A DNA stretch of 64,000 nucleotides. Origin: Amylolactobacillus amylophilus DSM 20533 = JCM 1125 (GTDB lineage Bacteria; Bacillota; Bacilli; Lactobacillales; Lactobacillaceae). Positions 55,901-64,000 of this stretch are shown in pieces. The position numbers were made by a program, and so were the translations under genes. Where the stretch lies: the NCBI RefSeq assembly GCF_001936335.1, contig NZ_CP018888.1, positions 1,240,001 through 1,304,000 on the forward strand, in the 5' to 3' direction. The notes beneath the pieces are model-generated. The model saw nothing but the letters and a program-made list of their open reading frames with translations. It did no database searches and was not told the DNA's origin. The stretch's first letter is position 1. Every line of letters begins with the position of its first letter.

Positions 55901-55973
55901 GCTGATTTAGCTCAGTTGGTAGAGCAACGCACTAGTAATGCGTAGGTCGGAGGTTCAAGTCCTCTAATCAGCA
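55901..55973 (+). tRNA. tRNA-Thr (anticodon AGT)
   Basis: A 73-nt cloverleaf. The acceptor stem GCTGATT pairs with AATCAGC, the D arm is GCTC/GAGC, and the anticodon stem ACGCA/TGCGT encloses loop CTAGTAA. The T arm carries GGTTCAAGT. The anticodon is AGT, reading ACU (and other ACN if A34 is deaminated to inosine). The 3' CCA is not encoded. A terminator-like hairpin follows at 56007. Confidence 0.93.
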
Positions 55974-56006
55974 TATCTGGGGTTTCTTAGTTAAACTTCG
56001 TGAAAT

Positions 56007-56055
56007 AAAATCACCTACAGGACGGGGATATTACAGCGTTCGTAGGTGATTTTTT
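56007..56055 (+). terminator. Terminator-like hairpin after tRNA-Thr
   Basis: AAAATCACCTAC (56007-56018) and GTAGGTGATTTT (56042-56053) form a 12-bp stem with a 23-nt loop, then TT. Confidence 0.75.
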
Positions 56056-56269
56056 CTTCTATGGAATTTCTTTGTAAAACTATGTTTTATGAAAAATTGT
56101 GGCTTAATTGTGGAAGTAACAAAATCAGTAAAAACTTGACGTTTCTAAGTCTACCTTCAGCTGTAAGATTTAGGCTACTCCTTAATTTTTCGTAAAGACG
56201 CAGGCATAATCAGATATAAACCGAACCAGATGATACAATGTAAGCGTAATAGTTTGGGTTGACCACATA

Positions 56270-56359
56270 GTGAATCAAGAATTTAATACTACAATTGTTA
56301 CGGTGACGCACGATTTGGAAGTGGCTAAACGTCATGATAGAGTCATTGAAATCGGCTGA
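56270..56359 (+). pseudogene. Remnant of an ABC transporter ATPase (C-terminus)
   Basis: A 29-residue open segment ends at TGA 56357-56359. It includes T-I-V-T-V-T-H-D-L-E-V-A and a following D-R-V-I-E-I-G. This is the H-loop (switch His) region of an ABC ATPase. No Walker or signature motifs precede it, so only the 3' end survives. It does not look like a copy of the fetA-like gene, whose corresponding segment differs. Confidence 0.7.
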
Positions 56360-56374
56360 AAGGAGTCGGGTAGA

Positions 56375-56530
56375 GTGTTCTTTTATGTAATGATTTTTTC
56401 GCTGGCGGTTGGAATAGCTTTGATTGCTGTTGGAATCTATCGTAGAAATAAAAGTATTTGGTATAAAATCTCCATTATTGTAGGAATAGCGCTAGTCCTT
56501 TATGCTATTTATTTGGGATTTCCAAAATAA
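56375..56530 (+). CDS. Small two-helix membrane protein, unknown
   Basis: A 51-residue protein I do not recognise, starting with GTG 56375 behind AAAGGAG (spacing ~9 nt) and stopping at 56530. Two hydrophobic helices (~3-22 and ~31-47) flank a basic turn Y-R-R-N-K-S. It directly follows the ABC-ATPase remnant, with which it may once have formed a transporter or immunity module, and it ends at a strong terminator 22 nt downstream. The intact SD, frame and terminator argue that it is still expressed. The function is unknown. Confidence 0.65.
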   Translation: MFFYVMIFSLAVGIALIAVGIYRRNKSIWYKISIIVGIALVLYAIYLGFPK

Positions 56531-56552
56531 TAAATTGTGTATGATTAGAGCT

Positions 56553-56579
56553 CCTCGCCAACCGGCGAGGTATTTTTTT
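56553..56579 (+). terminator. Terminator after small membrane protein
   Basis: CCTCGCC / GGCGAGG 7-bp stem with a 4-nt loop and T-run. Confidence 0.9.
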
Positions 56580-56595
56580 GCCCGAAATCGGCCAC

Positions 56596-56618
56596 AAAAA
56601 AACCAGCCGATTGGCTGG
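56596..56618 (-). terminator. Terminator of tRNA-Arg
   Basis: On the minus strand, CCAGCCAA / TCGGCTGG (56603-56618) forms a stem followed by seven T. Confidence 0.88.
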
Positions 56619-56634
56619 CAATGAAATGCTATTA

Positions 56635-56706
56635 TGCGCCCCCTCGGAGTCGAACCGAGATTTCAAGAACCGGAATCTTGCGTGCGATCCATTACACTAA
56701 GGGCGC
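56635..56706 (-). tRNA. tRNA-Arg (anticodon CCG)
   Basis: Minus-strand cloverleaf of 72 nt. The acceptor GCGCCCT pairs with the 3' GGGGCGC, the anticodon stem CAAGA/TCTTG holds loop TTCCGGT (anticodon CCG, reading CGG), and the T arm is CTCGG-TTCGACT-CCGAG. A promoter (TTGCTA, 16 nt, TAGAAT) precedes it and a terminator follows. CCA is not encoded. Confidence 0.93.
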
Positions 56707-56716
56707 GAACAATATT

Positions 56717-56744
56717 ATTCTATCAATAATTGCAGAAATAGCAA
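56717..56744 (-). promoter_or_regulatory. tRNA-Arg promoter
   Basis: Minus-strand TTGCTA and TAGAAT with a 16-nt spacer, 10 nt before the tRNA. Confidence 0.65.
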
Positions 56745-56780
56745 CATAAATTTTCAAGATTAAAAAATTAGTGCCAATCC

Positions 56781-56809
56781 TTGAATTTCAAAATTGATGT
56801 TGGTATACT
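56781..56809 (+). promoter_or_regulatory. cggR-gapA promoter
   Basis: TTGAAT (56781) and TATACT (56804) with a 17-nt spacer. The transcript would have a ~110-nt leader holding the CggR operator. Confidence 0.65.
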
Positions 56810-56868
56810 TGTGTTGTTGAAAAAGAAGAAATGGTTTCAAGACTGTTTCTTCTCTCTTTTGAGAAACG

Positions 56869-56909
56869 TGGGTCATACAAAGTCAAATAATGGGACATTA
56901 TATGACCCA
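56869..56909 (+). promoter_or_regulatory. Putative CggR operator
   Basis: Two half-operators of the form TGGGWC-N6-WGWC begin at 56869 and 56891 (22-nt period). TGGGTCATA (56869) and TATGACCCA (56901) also form a perfect 9-bp inverted repeat. Confidence 0.7.
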
Positions 56910-56927
56910 GCAAGGAGGAAACTTTTA

Positions 56928-57959
56928 ATGCATGATGAATTTACATGGATTGAAAATCTCGTTCCTGACGTTATCAAGACCATTCGACAAAGATTTACTG
57001 TTTTGCAACAGATTTCATGGCTAGCTCCTGTGGGGCGGCGAATCATTGCTGAACGACTAGGAATCAGTGAAAGAACGATTCGGACCGAAACTGACTACCT
57101 CAAGTCGCAAGGATTAATTGATATTAATCACCTCGGCATGGTACTAACCCCGAAGGGTGAGAAGACCATTTCTGGCTTGGCACCAATCATTGCCAAGTTA
57201 TTCGACGAAAGCCAGACCGAATTACGTCTTGCAGAAAAGCTAGGTATTAACAGGGCAATCATTGTCCCGGGTAACGCTGACTTGCAGGATCATGTTTTTG
57301 GATTACTCGGTACGGAGTTAAACGCCGCACTCGATTTACTTCTACCATTAGGACAGAACACGATTACGGTCCTTGGTGGTAAGACGATGGCGGAGATTGT
57401 ACCGAATCTCTCAAGCAACCTCTCACATCATAGACAGCTAATGTTTGTGCCAGGTCGTGGGGCGTTGGGCGAGAGCGTTGAAATCCAGAGCAACACAGTG
57501 TGTCAGGTAATGGCACATTATAGTAACGGTAAGTATCGCGCTTTATACCTACCCGAGAATGTTAGTCCAGAAGTTTTACGGTCGCTAACACAGGACCCCT
57601 CCATTGGTGAGGTGCTGGATTACATCTCAAATAGTGATGCTGTTATCCATGGTATTGGAGCGGCAGACGTCATGGCCCAAAGACGTGACTTAGACTTAAC
57701 TGTCAAGTCACAGTTACGTCAACAGGATGCTGTGGTTGAATGTTTCGGGTATTTCTTCAACCGGAGTGGTCAGGTGATTTACAAGATACCAAGAATTGGT
57801 TTGCAATTGGAGGATCTTTTCAAAATACCTCATGTATTCGCTGTTGCAGCCGGCACTAAGAAGGCGGCTGCCATCAAGGCTTACATGCACAATGCACCGA
57901 AACAGACGTGGTTAATCACGGATGAAGGTGCCGCTAACTCGATTTTAAATGGGATATAG
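56928..57959 (+). CDS. cggR: Central glycolytic genes regulator CggR
   Basis: SorC-family repressor of 343 residues that controls the lower-glycolysis genes and is released from DNA by fructose-1,6-bisphosphate in B. subtilis. An N-terminal winged helix (~25-85, L-G-I-S-E-R-T-I-R-T-E) is followed by the sugar-phosphate-binding domain (~95-340). ATG 56928 has CAAGGAGGAAAC ahead, and the protein then matches the usual CggR length. It sits directly before gapA, and the putative operator is in its own leader, so it is autoregulated. Confidence 0.94.
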   Translation: MHDEFTWIENLVPDVIKTIRQRFTVLQQISWLAPVGRRIIAERLGISERTIRTETDYLKSQGLIDINHLGMVLTPKGEKTISGLAPIIAKLFDESQTELRLAEKLGINRAIIVPGNADLQDHVFGLLGTELNAALDLLLPLGQNTITVLGGKTMAEIVPNLSSNLSHHRQLMFVPGRGALGESVEIQSNTVCQVMAHYSNGKYRALYLPENVSPEVLRSLTQDPSIGEVLDYISNSDAVIHGIGAADVMAQRRDLDLTVKSQLRQQDAVVECFGYFFNRSGQVIYKIPRIGLQLEDLFKIPHVFAVAAGTKKAAAIKAYMHNAPKQTWLITDEGAANSILNGI

Positions 57960-58009
57960 ACCCACTTAAAATATAATTTTACTTATTTCCTAAGGAGGAA
58001 GAAACTGTT

Positions 58010-59032
58010 ATGACAGTTAAAATTGGTATTAACGGATTTGGTCGTATTGGCCGTCTTGCATTTCGTCGTATTCTTGAATTAGGTGCAAAATCAAGTGACA
58101 TCGAAGTTGTTGCTATCAACGACTTGACAAGCCCATCACTTTTGGCACATCTTTTGAAATATGATTCAACTCATGGAACTATTGACAACGAAGTATCTGC
58201 TACTGAAGATTCAATCGTTGTTGATGGTAAGAGCTACCATGTATACGCAGAACCACAAGCACAAAACATTCCTTGGGTTAAGAACGACGGCGTTGACTTC
58301 GTTCTTGAATGTACTGGCTTCTACACTTCAAAGGCTAAGTCACAAGCTCACTTGGATGCAGGTGCAAAACGTGTTCTTATCTCAGCTCCAGCTGGTAAAG
58401 ATTTGAAGACTATCGTTTACAACGTAAACGACGACACTTTAACTGGTGACGACACAATCGTTTCTGCAGGTTCATGTACTACAAACTGCTTAGCACCAAT
58501 GGTTCACTACTTGGACAAGGACTTCGGTCTTGAAGTTGGTACTATGACTACTATCCACGCTTACACATCAACTCAAATGTTACTTGATGGCCCTGTTCGT
58601 GGTGGTGACTTACGTGCTGCACGTTCAGCTGCTGCTAACACTATTCCTCACTCAACTGGTGCTGCTAAGGCTATCGGTTTGGTTGTTCCTAGTGCTAACG
58701 GTAAGGTTCAAGGACATGCACAACGTGTTGGTGTTGTTGACGGTTCATTAACTGAATTAGTTACTATCCTTGACAAGAAGGTTACTGCTGACGAAGTTAA
58801 CGAAGCAATGAGAAAGCACACTGAAGGCAACGAAAGCTTCGGCTGGAATGAAGACTCAATCGTTTCTAGTGACGTTATCGGAACTACTTACGGTTCAATC
58901 TTCGACCCAACACAAACTGAAGTTACAACTGTAGGCGACAAGCAACTTGTTAAGACTGTAGCTTGGTATGATAACGAATACGGCTTTACTTGCCAAATGG
59001 TTCGTACTTTATTGAAATTTGCTACACTTTAA
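58010..59032 (+). CDS. gapA: Glyceraldehyde-3-phosphate dehydrogenase
   Basis: NAD-dependent glycolytic dehydrogenase of 340 residues. The N-terminal [10 protein letters not shown] (6-15) and catalytic Cys156 in S-A-G-S-C-T-T-N-C are intact. A strong SD (AAGGAGG) and codon choice unlike ordinary genes in the window (few rare codons; GAA, AAG, GTT and ACT dominate) fit very high expression. It follows cggR by ~50 nt and is followed by an internal terminator before pgk, which would allow gapA mRNA to exceed pgk mRNA. Confidence 0.97.
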   Translation: MTVKIGINGFGRIGRLAFRRILELGAKSSDIEVVAINDLTSPSLLAHLLKYDSTHGTIDNEVSATEDSIVVDGKSYHVYAEPQAQNIPWVKNDGVDFVLECTGFYTSKAKSQAHLDAGAKRVLISAPAGKDLKTIVYNVNDDTLTGDDTIVSAGSCTTNCLAPMVHYLDKDFGLEVGTMTTIHAYTSTQMLLDGPVRGGDLRAARSAAANTIPHSTGAAKAIGLVVPSANGKVQGHAQRVGVVDGSLTELVTILDKKVTADEVNEAMRKHTEGNESFGWNEDSIVSSDVIGTTYGSIFDPTQTEVTTVGDKQLVKTVAWYDNEYGFTCQMVRTLLKFATL

Positions 59033-59077
59033 TTTTTAAAAAAACGAAGCAGAATTTATTATTCAATTACCATGAAT

Positions 59078-59114
59078 AAAGGCGGAGGGAGATAATACTC
59101 CTTGCGCCTTTTTT
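59078..59114 (+). terminator. Intercistronic terminator between gapA and pgk
   Basis: AAAGGCG pairs with CGCCTTT (59078-59084 / 59105-59111) with inner GGAG/CTCC pairing, then T-run. Confidence 0.78.
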
Positions 59115-59135
59115 CAAGGAATTATGGAGGAAAAT

Positions 59136-60347
59136 ATGGCTAAACTTATTGTGTCAGACCTTGACGTTAAAGACAAAAAAGTGCTCATCCGCGTTGACTT
59201 CAACGTGCCTATTAAAGACGGCGTGATCGGTAATGATAACCGGATTGTTGCCGCATTACCTACTATCAAATATGTGACTGAGAACGGTGGTAAGGCAATC
59301 TTACTTTCTCACCTTGGTCGGATTAAGTCAGATGAAGACAAGAAGGCTTTGACCCTTGCACCAGTTGCTAGTCGATTAAGCGAGCTACTAGGTAAAGACG
59401 TGAAGTTCGTACCAACAAACGAAGGTACTGAACTTGAATCAGCAATCGCAGCCATGAACGATGGTGATGTTTTGTTGATGGAAAACACCCGTTTCCAAGA
59501 TATCGACAACGATTTCGGCAAACGCGAATCAAAGAATGACCCAACTCTTGGCGAATACTGGGCTGGTCTTGGCGACCTTTACGTGAACGATGCCTTCGGT
59601 ACTGCTCACCGTGCCCACGCATCTAATGCTGGTATCGCTGAAGCAATCAAGGCAAAGGGCGGTAAGGTTGCAGCTGGCTTCTTGATGGAGAAAGAAATCA
59701 AGTTCCTCGGTGATGCTGTCGATAACCCAGTACACCCATTCGTGACCATCCTTGGTGGTGCTAAGGTGTCTGATAAGATTGGCGTGATTGAGAACCTAAT
59801 CCCTAAGTCAGATCACATCTTAATCGGTGGTGGTATGGCCTACACATTCCTTGCTGCACAAGGTCATTCTATTGGTAAATCACTTTTTGAAGCCGACAAG
59901 GTTGACTTAGCTAAGGAATTACTCGACAAGGCTGGCGACAAAATTGTGCTGCCTATCGATCACTTAGTTTCAGCAGAATTCTCTAACGATGCACCATTTG
60001 AAGTATCTGATGTGGACATTGCTGATGACAAGATGGGTCTTGATATTGGACCTAAGTCAATTGCGCTCTTCAAGGATGTGCTTAAAGATGCCAAGACAGT
60101 TGTTTGGAATGGACCAATGGGTGCATTTGAAATGAGCAACTTTGCTGAAGGTACTCTTGAAGTCGGTCGTGCACTTGGTGCATTAACGGAGGCAACTACA
60201 ATCATCGGTGGTGGTGATTCAGCAGCTGCAGCTATTCAATTAGGAATTGCAGACCAAATTACCCACATCTCAACTGGTGGTGGTGCTTCACTTGAATATC
60301 TTGAAGGTAAAACATTACCAGGAATTGCATCAATTTCTGACAAATAG
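59136..60347 (+). CDS. pgk: Phosphoglycerate kinase
   Basis: Glycolytic kinase of 403 residues that makes ATP from 1,3-bisphosphoglycerate. The N-terminal R-V-D-F-N-V-P (~18-24), the S-H-L-G-R substrate loop (~58-62) and the C-terminal G-G-G-D-S-A-A-A (~367) ATP-side motif are present. ATG 59136 is preferred because the in-frame ATG 59124 is embedded in the SD sequence TGGAGGA. tpiA begins 17 nt after its stop. Codon use is strongly biased as in the other glycolytic genes. Confidence 0.97.
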   Translation: MAKLIVSDLDVKDKKVLIRVDFNVPIKDGVIGNDNRIVAALPTIKYVTENGGKAILLSHLGRIKSDEDKKALTLAPVASRLSELLGKDVKFVPTNEGTELESAIAAMNDGDVLLMENTRFQDIDNDFGKRESKNDPTLGEYWAGLGDLYVNDAFGTAHRAHASNAGIAEAIKAKGGKVAAGFLMEKEIKFLGDAVDNPVHPFVTILGGAKVSDKIGVIENLIPKSDHILIGGGMAYTFLAAQGHSIGKSLFEADKVDLAKELLDKAGDKIVLPIDHLVSAEFSNDAPFEVSDVDIADDKMGLDIGPKSIALFKDVLKDAKTVVWNGPMGAFEMSNFAEGTLEVGRALGALTEATTIIGGGDSAAAAIQLGIADQITHISTGGGASLEYLEGKTLPGIASISDK

Positions 60348-60364
60348 AAAGGTCGATTAATTTT

Positions 60365-61120
60365 ATGCGTACACCAATTATCGCTGGTAACTGGAAGTTA
60401 AACCAAAATCCTGAGGAAACAACAGCTTTCGTCGAGGCCATTAAAGACAAATTACCTGCAAGCAGCAAGGTTGAATCAGTCATCGCAGCTCCTGCTGTTG
60501 ATTTGCCTGCACTCCTGGCTGCTGCTAAGGGTTCAGAACTGAAAACCGCTGCTGAAAATGCCTACTTCGAAGACAAAGGTGCCTTCACAGGCGAGACAAG
60601 TCCACTTGTGCTCTCACAAATGGGTATCAACTACGTCGTGATTGGCCACTCAGAGCGTCGTGATTACTTCCACGAAACTGACGAAGACATCAACAAAAAA
60701 GCACATGCACTTTTCAGAAACAACTTAACACCAATCATCTGCTGTGGCGAATCTCTTGAGACTAGAGAAGCCGGCAAGGAGACTGAATGGGTTGTGGGCC
60801 AAATTAAGGCTGCTTTGAAAGATTTGACTGCTGAGCAAGTCAGTCAATCAGTTATTGCCTACGAACCAATCTGGGCTATTGGTACAGGTAAGACTGCTTC
60901 AAGCGAACAGGCACAAGAAATGTGCAAGGCAATCCGTGATGCAGTGAGTGATTTGTACAACGAAGAGACTGCTGCAAACGTCCGGATTCAATACGGTGGC
61001 TCAGTTAAACCTGAGAACGTGAAGGAATTAATGGCTAAGCCAGATATCGATGGCGGCTTAGTTGGTGGTGCAAGTCTTGAACCAGAGTCATTCCTCGCAC
61101 TTGTTAATTATCAAGACTAG
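60365..61120 (+). CDS. tpiA: Triosephosphate isomerase
   Basis: TIM-barrel enzyme of 251 residues interconverting dihydroxyacetone phosphate and glyceraldehyde-3-phosphate. Catalytic residues are visible as K11 (G-N-W-K), H95 (G-H-S-E-R-R) and E167 ([11 protein letters not shown]). GAAAGG is the likely ribosome site. It is coupled to pgk, and eno is separated by 82 nt containing its own likely promoter elements. A complete Embden-Meyerhof lower half favours a homofermentative or facultatively heterofermentative host. Confidence 0.97.
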   Translation: MRTPIIAGNWKLNQNPEETTAFVEAIKDKLPASSKVESVIAAPAVDLPALLAAAKGSELKTAAENAYFEDKGAFTGETSPLVLSQMGINYVVIGHSERRDYFHETDEDINKKAHALFRNNLTPIICCGESLETREAGKETEWVVGQIKAALKDLTAEQVSQSVIAYEPIWAIGTGKTASSEQAQEMCKAIRDAVSDLYNEETAANVRIQYGGSVKPENVKELMAKPDIDGGLVGGASLEPESFLALVNYQD

Positions 61121-61202
61121 AAGTTTTGGTTTAATAATTAGAGCAACTATTGTAGAATAGTAACGTACTGATATTTTTTAGATGAATAAAAGGAGAAATT
61201 AA

Positions 61203-62498
<1,296 letters not shown>

Positions 62499-62517
62499 TT
62501 TGTAAAATTATATTTTG

Positions 62518-62545
62518 AAAAGCAGACCTCTGGTCTGCTTTTTTT
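62518..62545 (+). terminator. Terminator after eno
   Basis: AAAGCAGACC / GGTCTGCTTT 10-bp stem with a 3-nt loop and T-run. Confidence 0.95.
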
Positions 62546-62568
62546 GTGTAGGCATTAGGCCAAATATA

Positions 62569-62577
62569 TGGTAGAAT
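62569..62577 (+). promoter_or_regulatory. secG promoter (extended -10)
   Basis: TGGTAGAAT, extended -10 lying 42 nt before the secG start. Confidence 0.5.
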
Positions 62578-62619
62578 ATTAGCAGTGATTATTCTTTTAG
62601 TAGTTACGGAGGAAAACTC

Positions 62620-62853
62620 TTGTATAATCTGGCAATGACACTCATTATTATCGTGTCAATTTTAATTATCATCGCTGTGATGATGCAACCACAAAAGCAA
62701 CAAGATGCGCTGAATGCTTTGTCCGGTGGTGCTGTATTCAGTGGACAATCCAAAAAGCGGGGATTCGAAGCATTCATGGAAAAGGTAACTTCGGTGTTAC
62801 TGGTACTCTTCTTCGTGCTTGCAGTAATCCTAGCAATATTATCGTCGAATTAA
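62620..62853 (+). CDS. secG: Preprotein translocase subunit SecG
   Basis: Small SecYEG subunit (77 residues) with two membrane helices (~2-22 and ~52-75) and the connecting loop containing A-L-S-G-G-A-V-F-S-G-Q (~30-40) typical of the family. The start is TTG 62620, 6 nt behind GGAGG; the internal ATG would remove part of the first helix. A terminator hairpin separates it from the downstream esterase. The order eno-secG-esterase-rnr is typical of lactobacilli. Confidence 0.93.
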   Translation: MYNLAMTLIIIVSILIIIAVMMQPQKQQDALNALSGGAVFSGQSKKRGFEAFMEKVTSVLLVLFFVLAVILAILSSN

Positions 62854-62855
62854 TT

Positions 62856-62885
62856 GCCTCCTTGTTTAACGTGGAGGCTTTTTTT
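62856..62885 (+). terminator. Terminator/attenuator after secG
   Basis: GCCTCC (62856) pairs with GGAGGC (62873), then seven T. It lies 17 nt before the esterase start. Confidence 0.8.
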
Positions 62886-62901
62886 CTTGTGGAGGGTGAA
62901 A

Positions 62902-63678
62902 GTGAGTCACTTTAAAATGCCTGAAAACTTTGAATTAACTGGAGGCAAACCTGCAATATTATTGTTGCACGCCTACTCTGGAAGTACTGCAGATGTGCGA
63001 CTTCTAGCTGGTGCGCTCAATCGTGCAGGTTACTTTGTGACGTCCTTCAATTTTGCTGGGCATGGTACGCTCAATCCAACTGATATCTTGACGCAGGGAT
63101 CTATTGCTGCTTGGCAGAAGCAGGTGACGGATAGAGTGGCCGAGCTGAAAAAAGATTTCGGCAACAATCTCTATGTCTTCGGACTCTCACTCGGCGGTAT
63201 TTTCGCCATGGATCTCCTGGAACGTGATCAGGAGTTGCTTGGTGGTGGAGTTTTCAGCTCACCAATATTCATGAATACGGAGAAGACTGGACGAACATTG
63301 CCTGCAGGATTCAAGAAATATGCGCAGTATGTCTTGAACCTCAATAATGAGCTAACAGGTGCGGACAAGCAAAATGAACTTGACTACATCGACGAACACC
63401 TGAATAATCAAATTGAGCAGATTAACGAATTTAGCGCCTTGGTGCAGGCAAAACTCGCAACCATTAACCAACCAATTTTTATTGGTCAGGGTGGGGAAGA
63501 CGAGATCGTCGACCAGAATGGCGCGTACAAATTACGTGATGCACTGGTTAATTGCGAGAACGTGACCTTTAAATGGTACGAGAATGCGAGCCATGTTATT
63601 ACGACAAATACTGCTAAAAAAGACTTAACAAATGACGTATTGAAATTTATAGAGAACAATTATCACGAGGTGATTTAA
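62902..63678 (+). CDS. Alpha/beta-hydrolase (carboxylesterase)
   Basis: Cytoplasmic carboxylesterase of 258 residues in the alpha/beta-hydrolase fold, like Est30 of Geobacillus. The L-L-H-A-Y-S-G oxyanion segment (~20-26), nucleophile G-L-S-L-G-G (~95-100) and the late acid/His pair (E-D-E-I-V-D, then N-A-S-H-V ~233) are visible. The start GTG 62902 follows GGAGGG at 5 nt; it can equally be taken at the next in-frame ATG. It overlaps rnr by 1 nt, so rnr is translationally coupled. Natural substrates are unknown. Confidence 0.9.
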   Translation: MSHFKMPENFELTGGKPAILLLHAYSGSTADVRLLAGALNRAGYFVTSFNFAGHGTLNPTDILTQGSIAAWQKQVTDRVAELKKDFGNNLYVFGLSLGGIFAMDLLERDQELLGGGVFSSPIFMNTEKTGRTLPAGFKKYAQYVLNLNNELTGADKQNELDYIDEHLNNQIEQINEFSALVQAKLATINQPIFIGQGGEDEIVDQNGAYKLRDALVNCENVTFKWYENASHVITTNTAKKDLTNDVLKFIENNYHEVI

Positions 63679-64000
63679 TGACGCAAAACGAACAAGCTAT
63701 AGCTAATACCCTTGAAATATTTCGCCAGAGTCCTGGCAAACTTTTCAAGGTAGATGAAATTGAAAAAATGGTCAACTTCGACCATTCGCTCGACTTCAGT
63801 GAGGTCGTGAAGACCCTGACATTCCTCGAAAATGAGAAGAAAATCGTGTCGGATAAACACGGTCAATTTAAGTTGGCGCAAGAAGACCAACTTCTAGAGG
63901 GCTCATTCAGAGCAAATGACAAGGGCTTCGGCTTCATCCATCTTGAAGAAGAGGACGAGCAGGATATCTTTGTTGCGAAAGGTAATACACTTTTCGCATT
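63678..64000 (+). CDS. rnr: Ribonuclease R (3' end outside window)
   Basis: Start of a 3'-5' exoribonuclease of the RNB family. The visible ~107 residues comprise an N-terminal winged helix (~8-75) and the beginning of the first cold-shock domain, with E-G-S-F-R-A-N-D-K-G-F-G-F-I (~78-91). The catalytic RNB domain lies beyond the window edge. The start ATG overlaps the esterase stop (TAATG). The position before smpB and ssrA in other Lactobacillaceae supports the assignment. Confidence 0.92.
   Translation, partial: MTQNEQAIANTLEIFRQSPGKLFKVDEIEKMVNFDHSLDFSEVVKTLTFLENEKKIVSDKHGQFKLAQEDQLLEGSFRANDKGFGFIHLEEEDEQDIFVAKGNTLFA

Larger units (their letters stand above)
55974..56634. other. Inter-tRNA variable segment
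   Basis: The 661 nt between the 3' ends of two convergent tRNA genes is AT-rich. It holds a terminator hairpin (56007-56055), ~210 nt without recognisable content, an ABC-ATPase C-terminal remnant (56270-56359), a small membrane-protein gene (56375-56530) and two terminators (56553-56579, 56596-56618). The arrangement resembles a decayed insertion site; I see no repeat of a tRNA end. Confidence 0.6.

Noticed and set aside
56239-56252. Possible CcpA cre site (TGTAAGCGTAATAG)
   Set aside because: Three mismatches at conserved positions and no nearby metabolic gene; chance match is likely.
55974-56634. Search for att repeats of the tRNA-Thr or tRNA-Arg 3' ends
   Set aside because: I found no duplicated tRNA 3' end in the segment, so an integrated element cannot be shown.
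56781-56927. Longer CggR starting near 56781
   Set aside because: The region contains the promoter and operator, has no SD for that start, and homologues begin near ATG 56928.

Overview
The window looks like a stretch of Lactobacillaceae chromosome (low-to-moderate GC Firmicutes). It is almost entirely core genome: about 60 genes, mostly on the + strand, in a gene order typical of lactobacilli. Supporting features are a long HPF, HPr kinase, CggR-led glycolytic genes, MecA, SpxH and CoiA, a tandem pair of PstB proteins, and B. subtilis-type regulatory sites (CIRCE, PerR box, LexA box, CggR operator). I could not settle the genus from sequence alone.

Layout. 1-6750: end of mecA (cut by the window edge), coiA, the opposing spxH and CYTH genes, then relQ-nadK-rluD-like-mgtE. 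6840-9434: a minus-strand block with cutC, uppP and a lactonase-family protein. 9541-18864: an orphan PTS IIA-like protein, an AI-2E family permease, trmL, a DUF1149 protein, ftsK, the EF-P modification-associated genes yfmF, yfmH and ymfI, and rodZ. 18866-27006: pgsA, recA, rny, tagO, a YigZ protein (minus), comFA-comFC and hpf. 27138-37284: secA, prfB (with a programmed +1 frameshift), ftsEX and a complete phosphate-uptake operon pstS-C-A-B-B-phoU. 37378-44002: a yvlC/yvlD-like membrane cluster, hprK-lgt-gpsA, trxB and phosphoglucomutase. 44099-53031: uvrBA, a DUF308 protein, rapZ-yvcK-whiA and an OhrR-like regulator. 53112-55826: clpP and perR (minus) and a FetAB-type ABC pair. 55901-56706: two convergent tRNA genes (Thr, Arg) flanking a small AT-rich variable segment. 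56928-64000: cggR-gapA, pgk-tpiA, eno, secG, an esterase and the start of rnr.

How the genes fit together. Several stress circuits can be read from the DNA. recA and uvrBA carry LexA-like boxes. clpP carries an imperfect CIRCE element. perR and the neighbouring fetAB-like transporter share a PerR-box core, which suggests peroxide-regulated iron export. MecA, SpxH and ClpP are parts of the Clp proteolysis network. CoiA, ComFA, ComFC and RecA supply late competence functions and may share a promoter-proximal motif. HprK, CggR and the glycolytic genes form the carbon-flux core.

I see no CRISPR array, prophage, insertion sequence or rRNA operon, and nothing that is clearly an undescribed multi-gene system. 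The most unusual items are the PerR-fetAB arrangement, an orphan PTS IIA-Gut protein that has lost its phosphorylatable histidine, the inter-tRNA segment with an ABC-ATPase remnant and an unannotated 51-residue membrane protein, and a motif shared by three competence-related genes.
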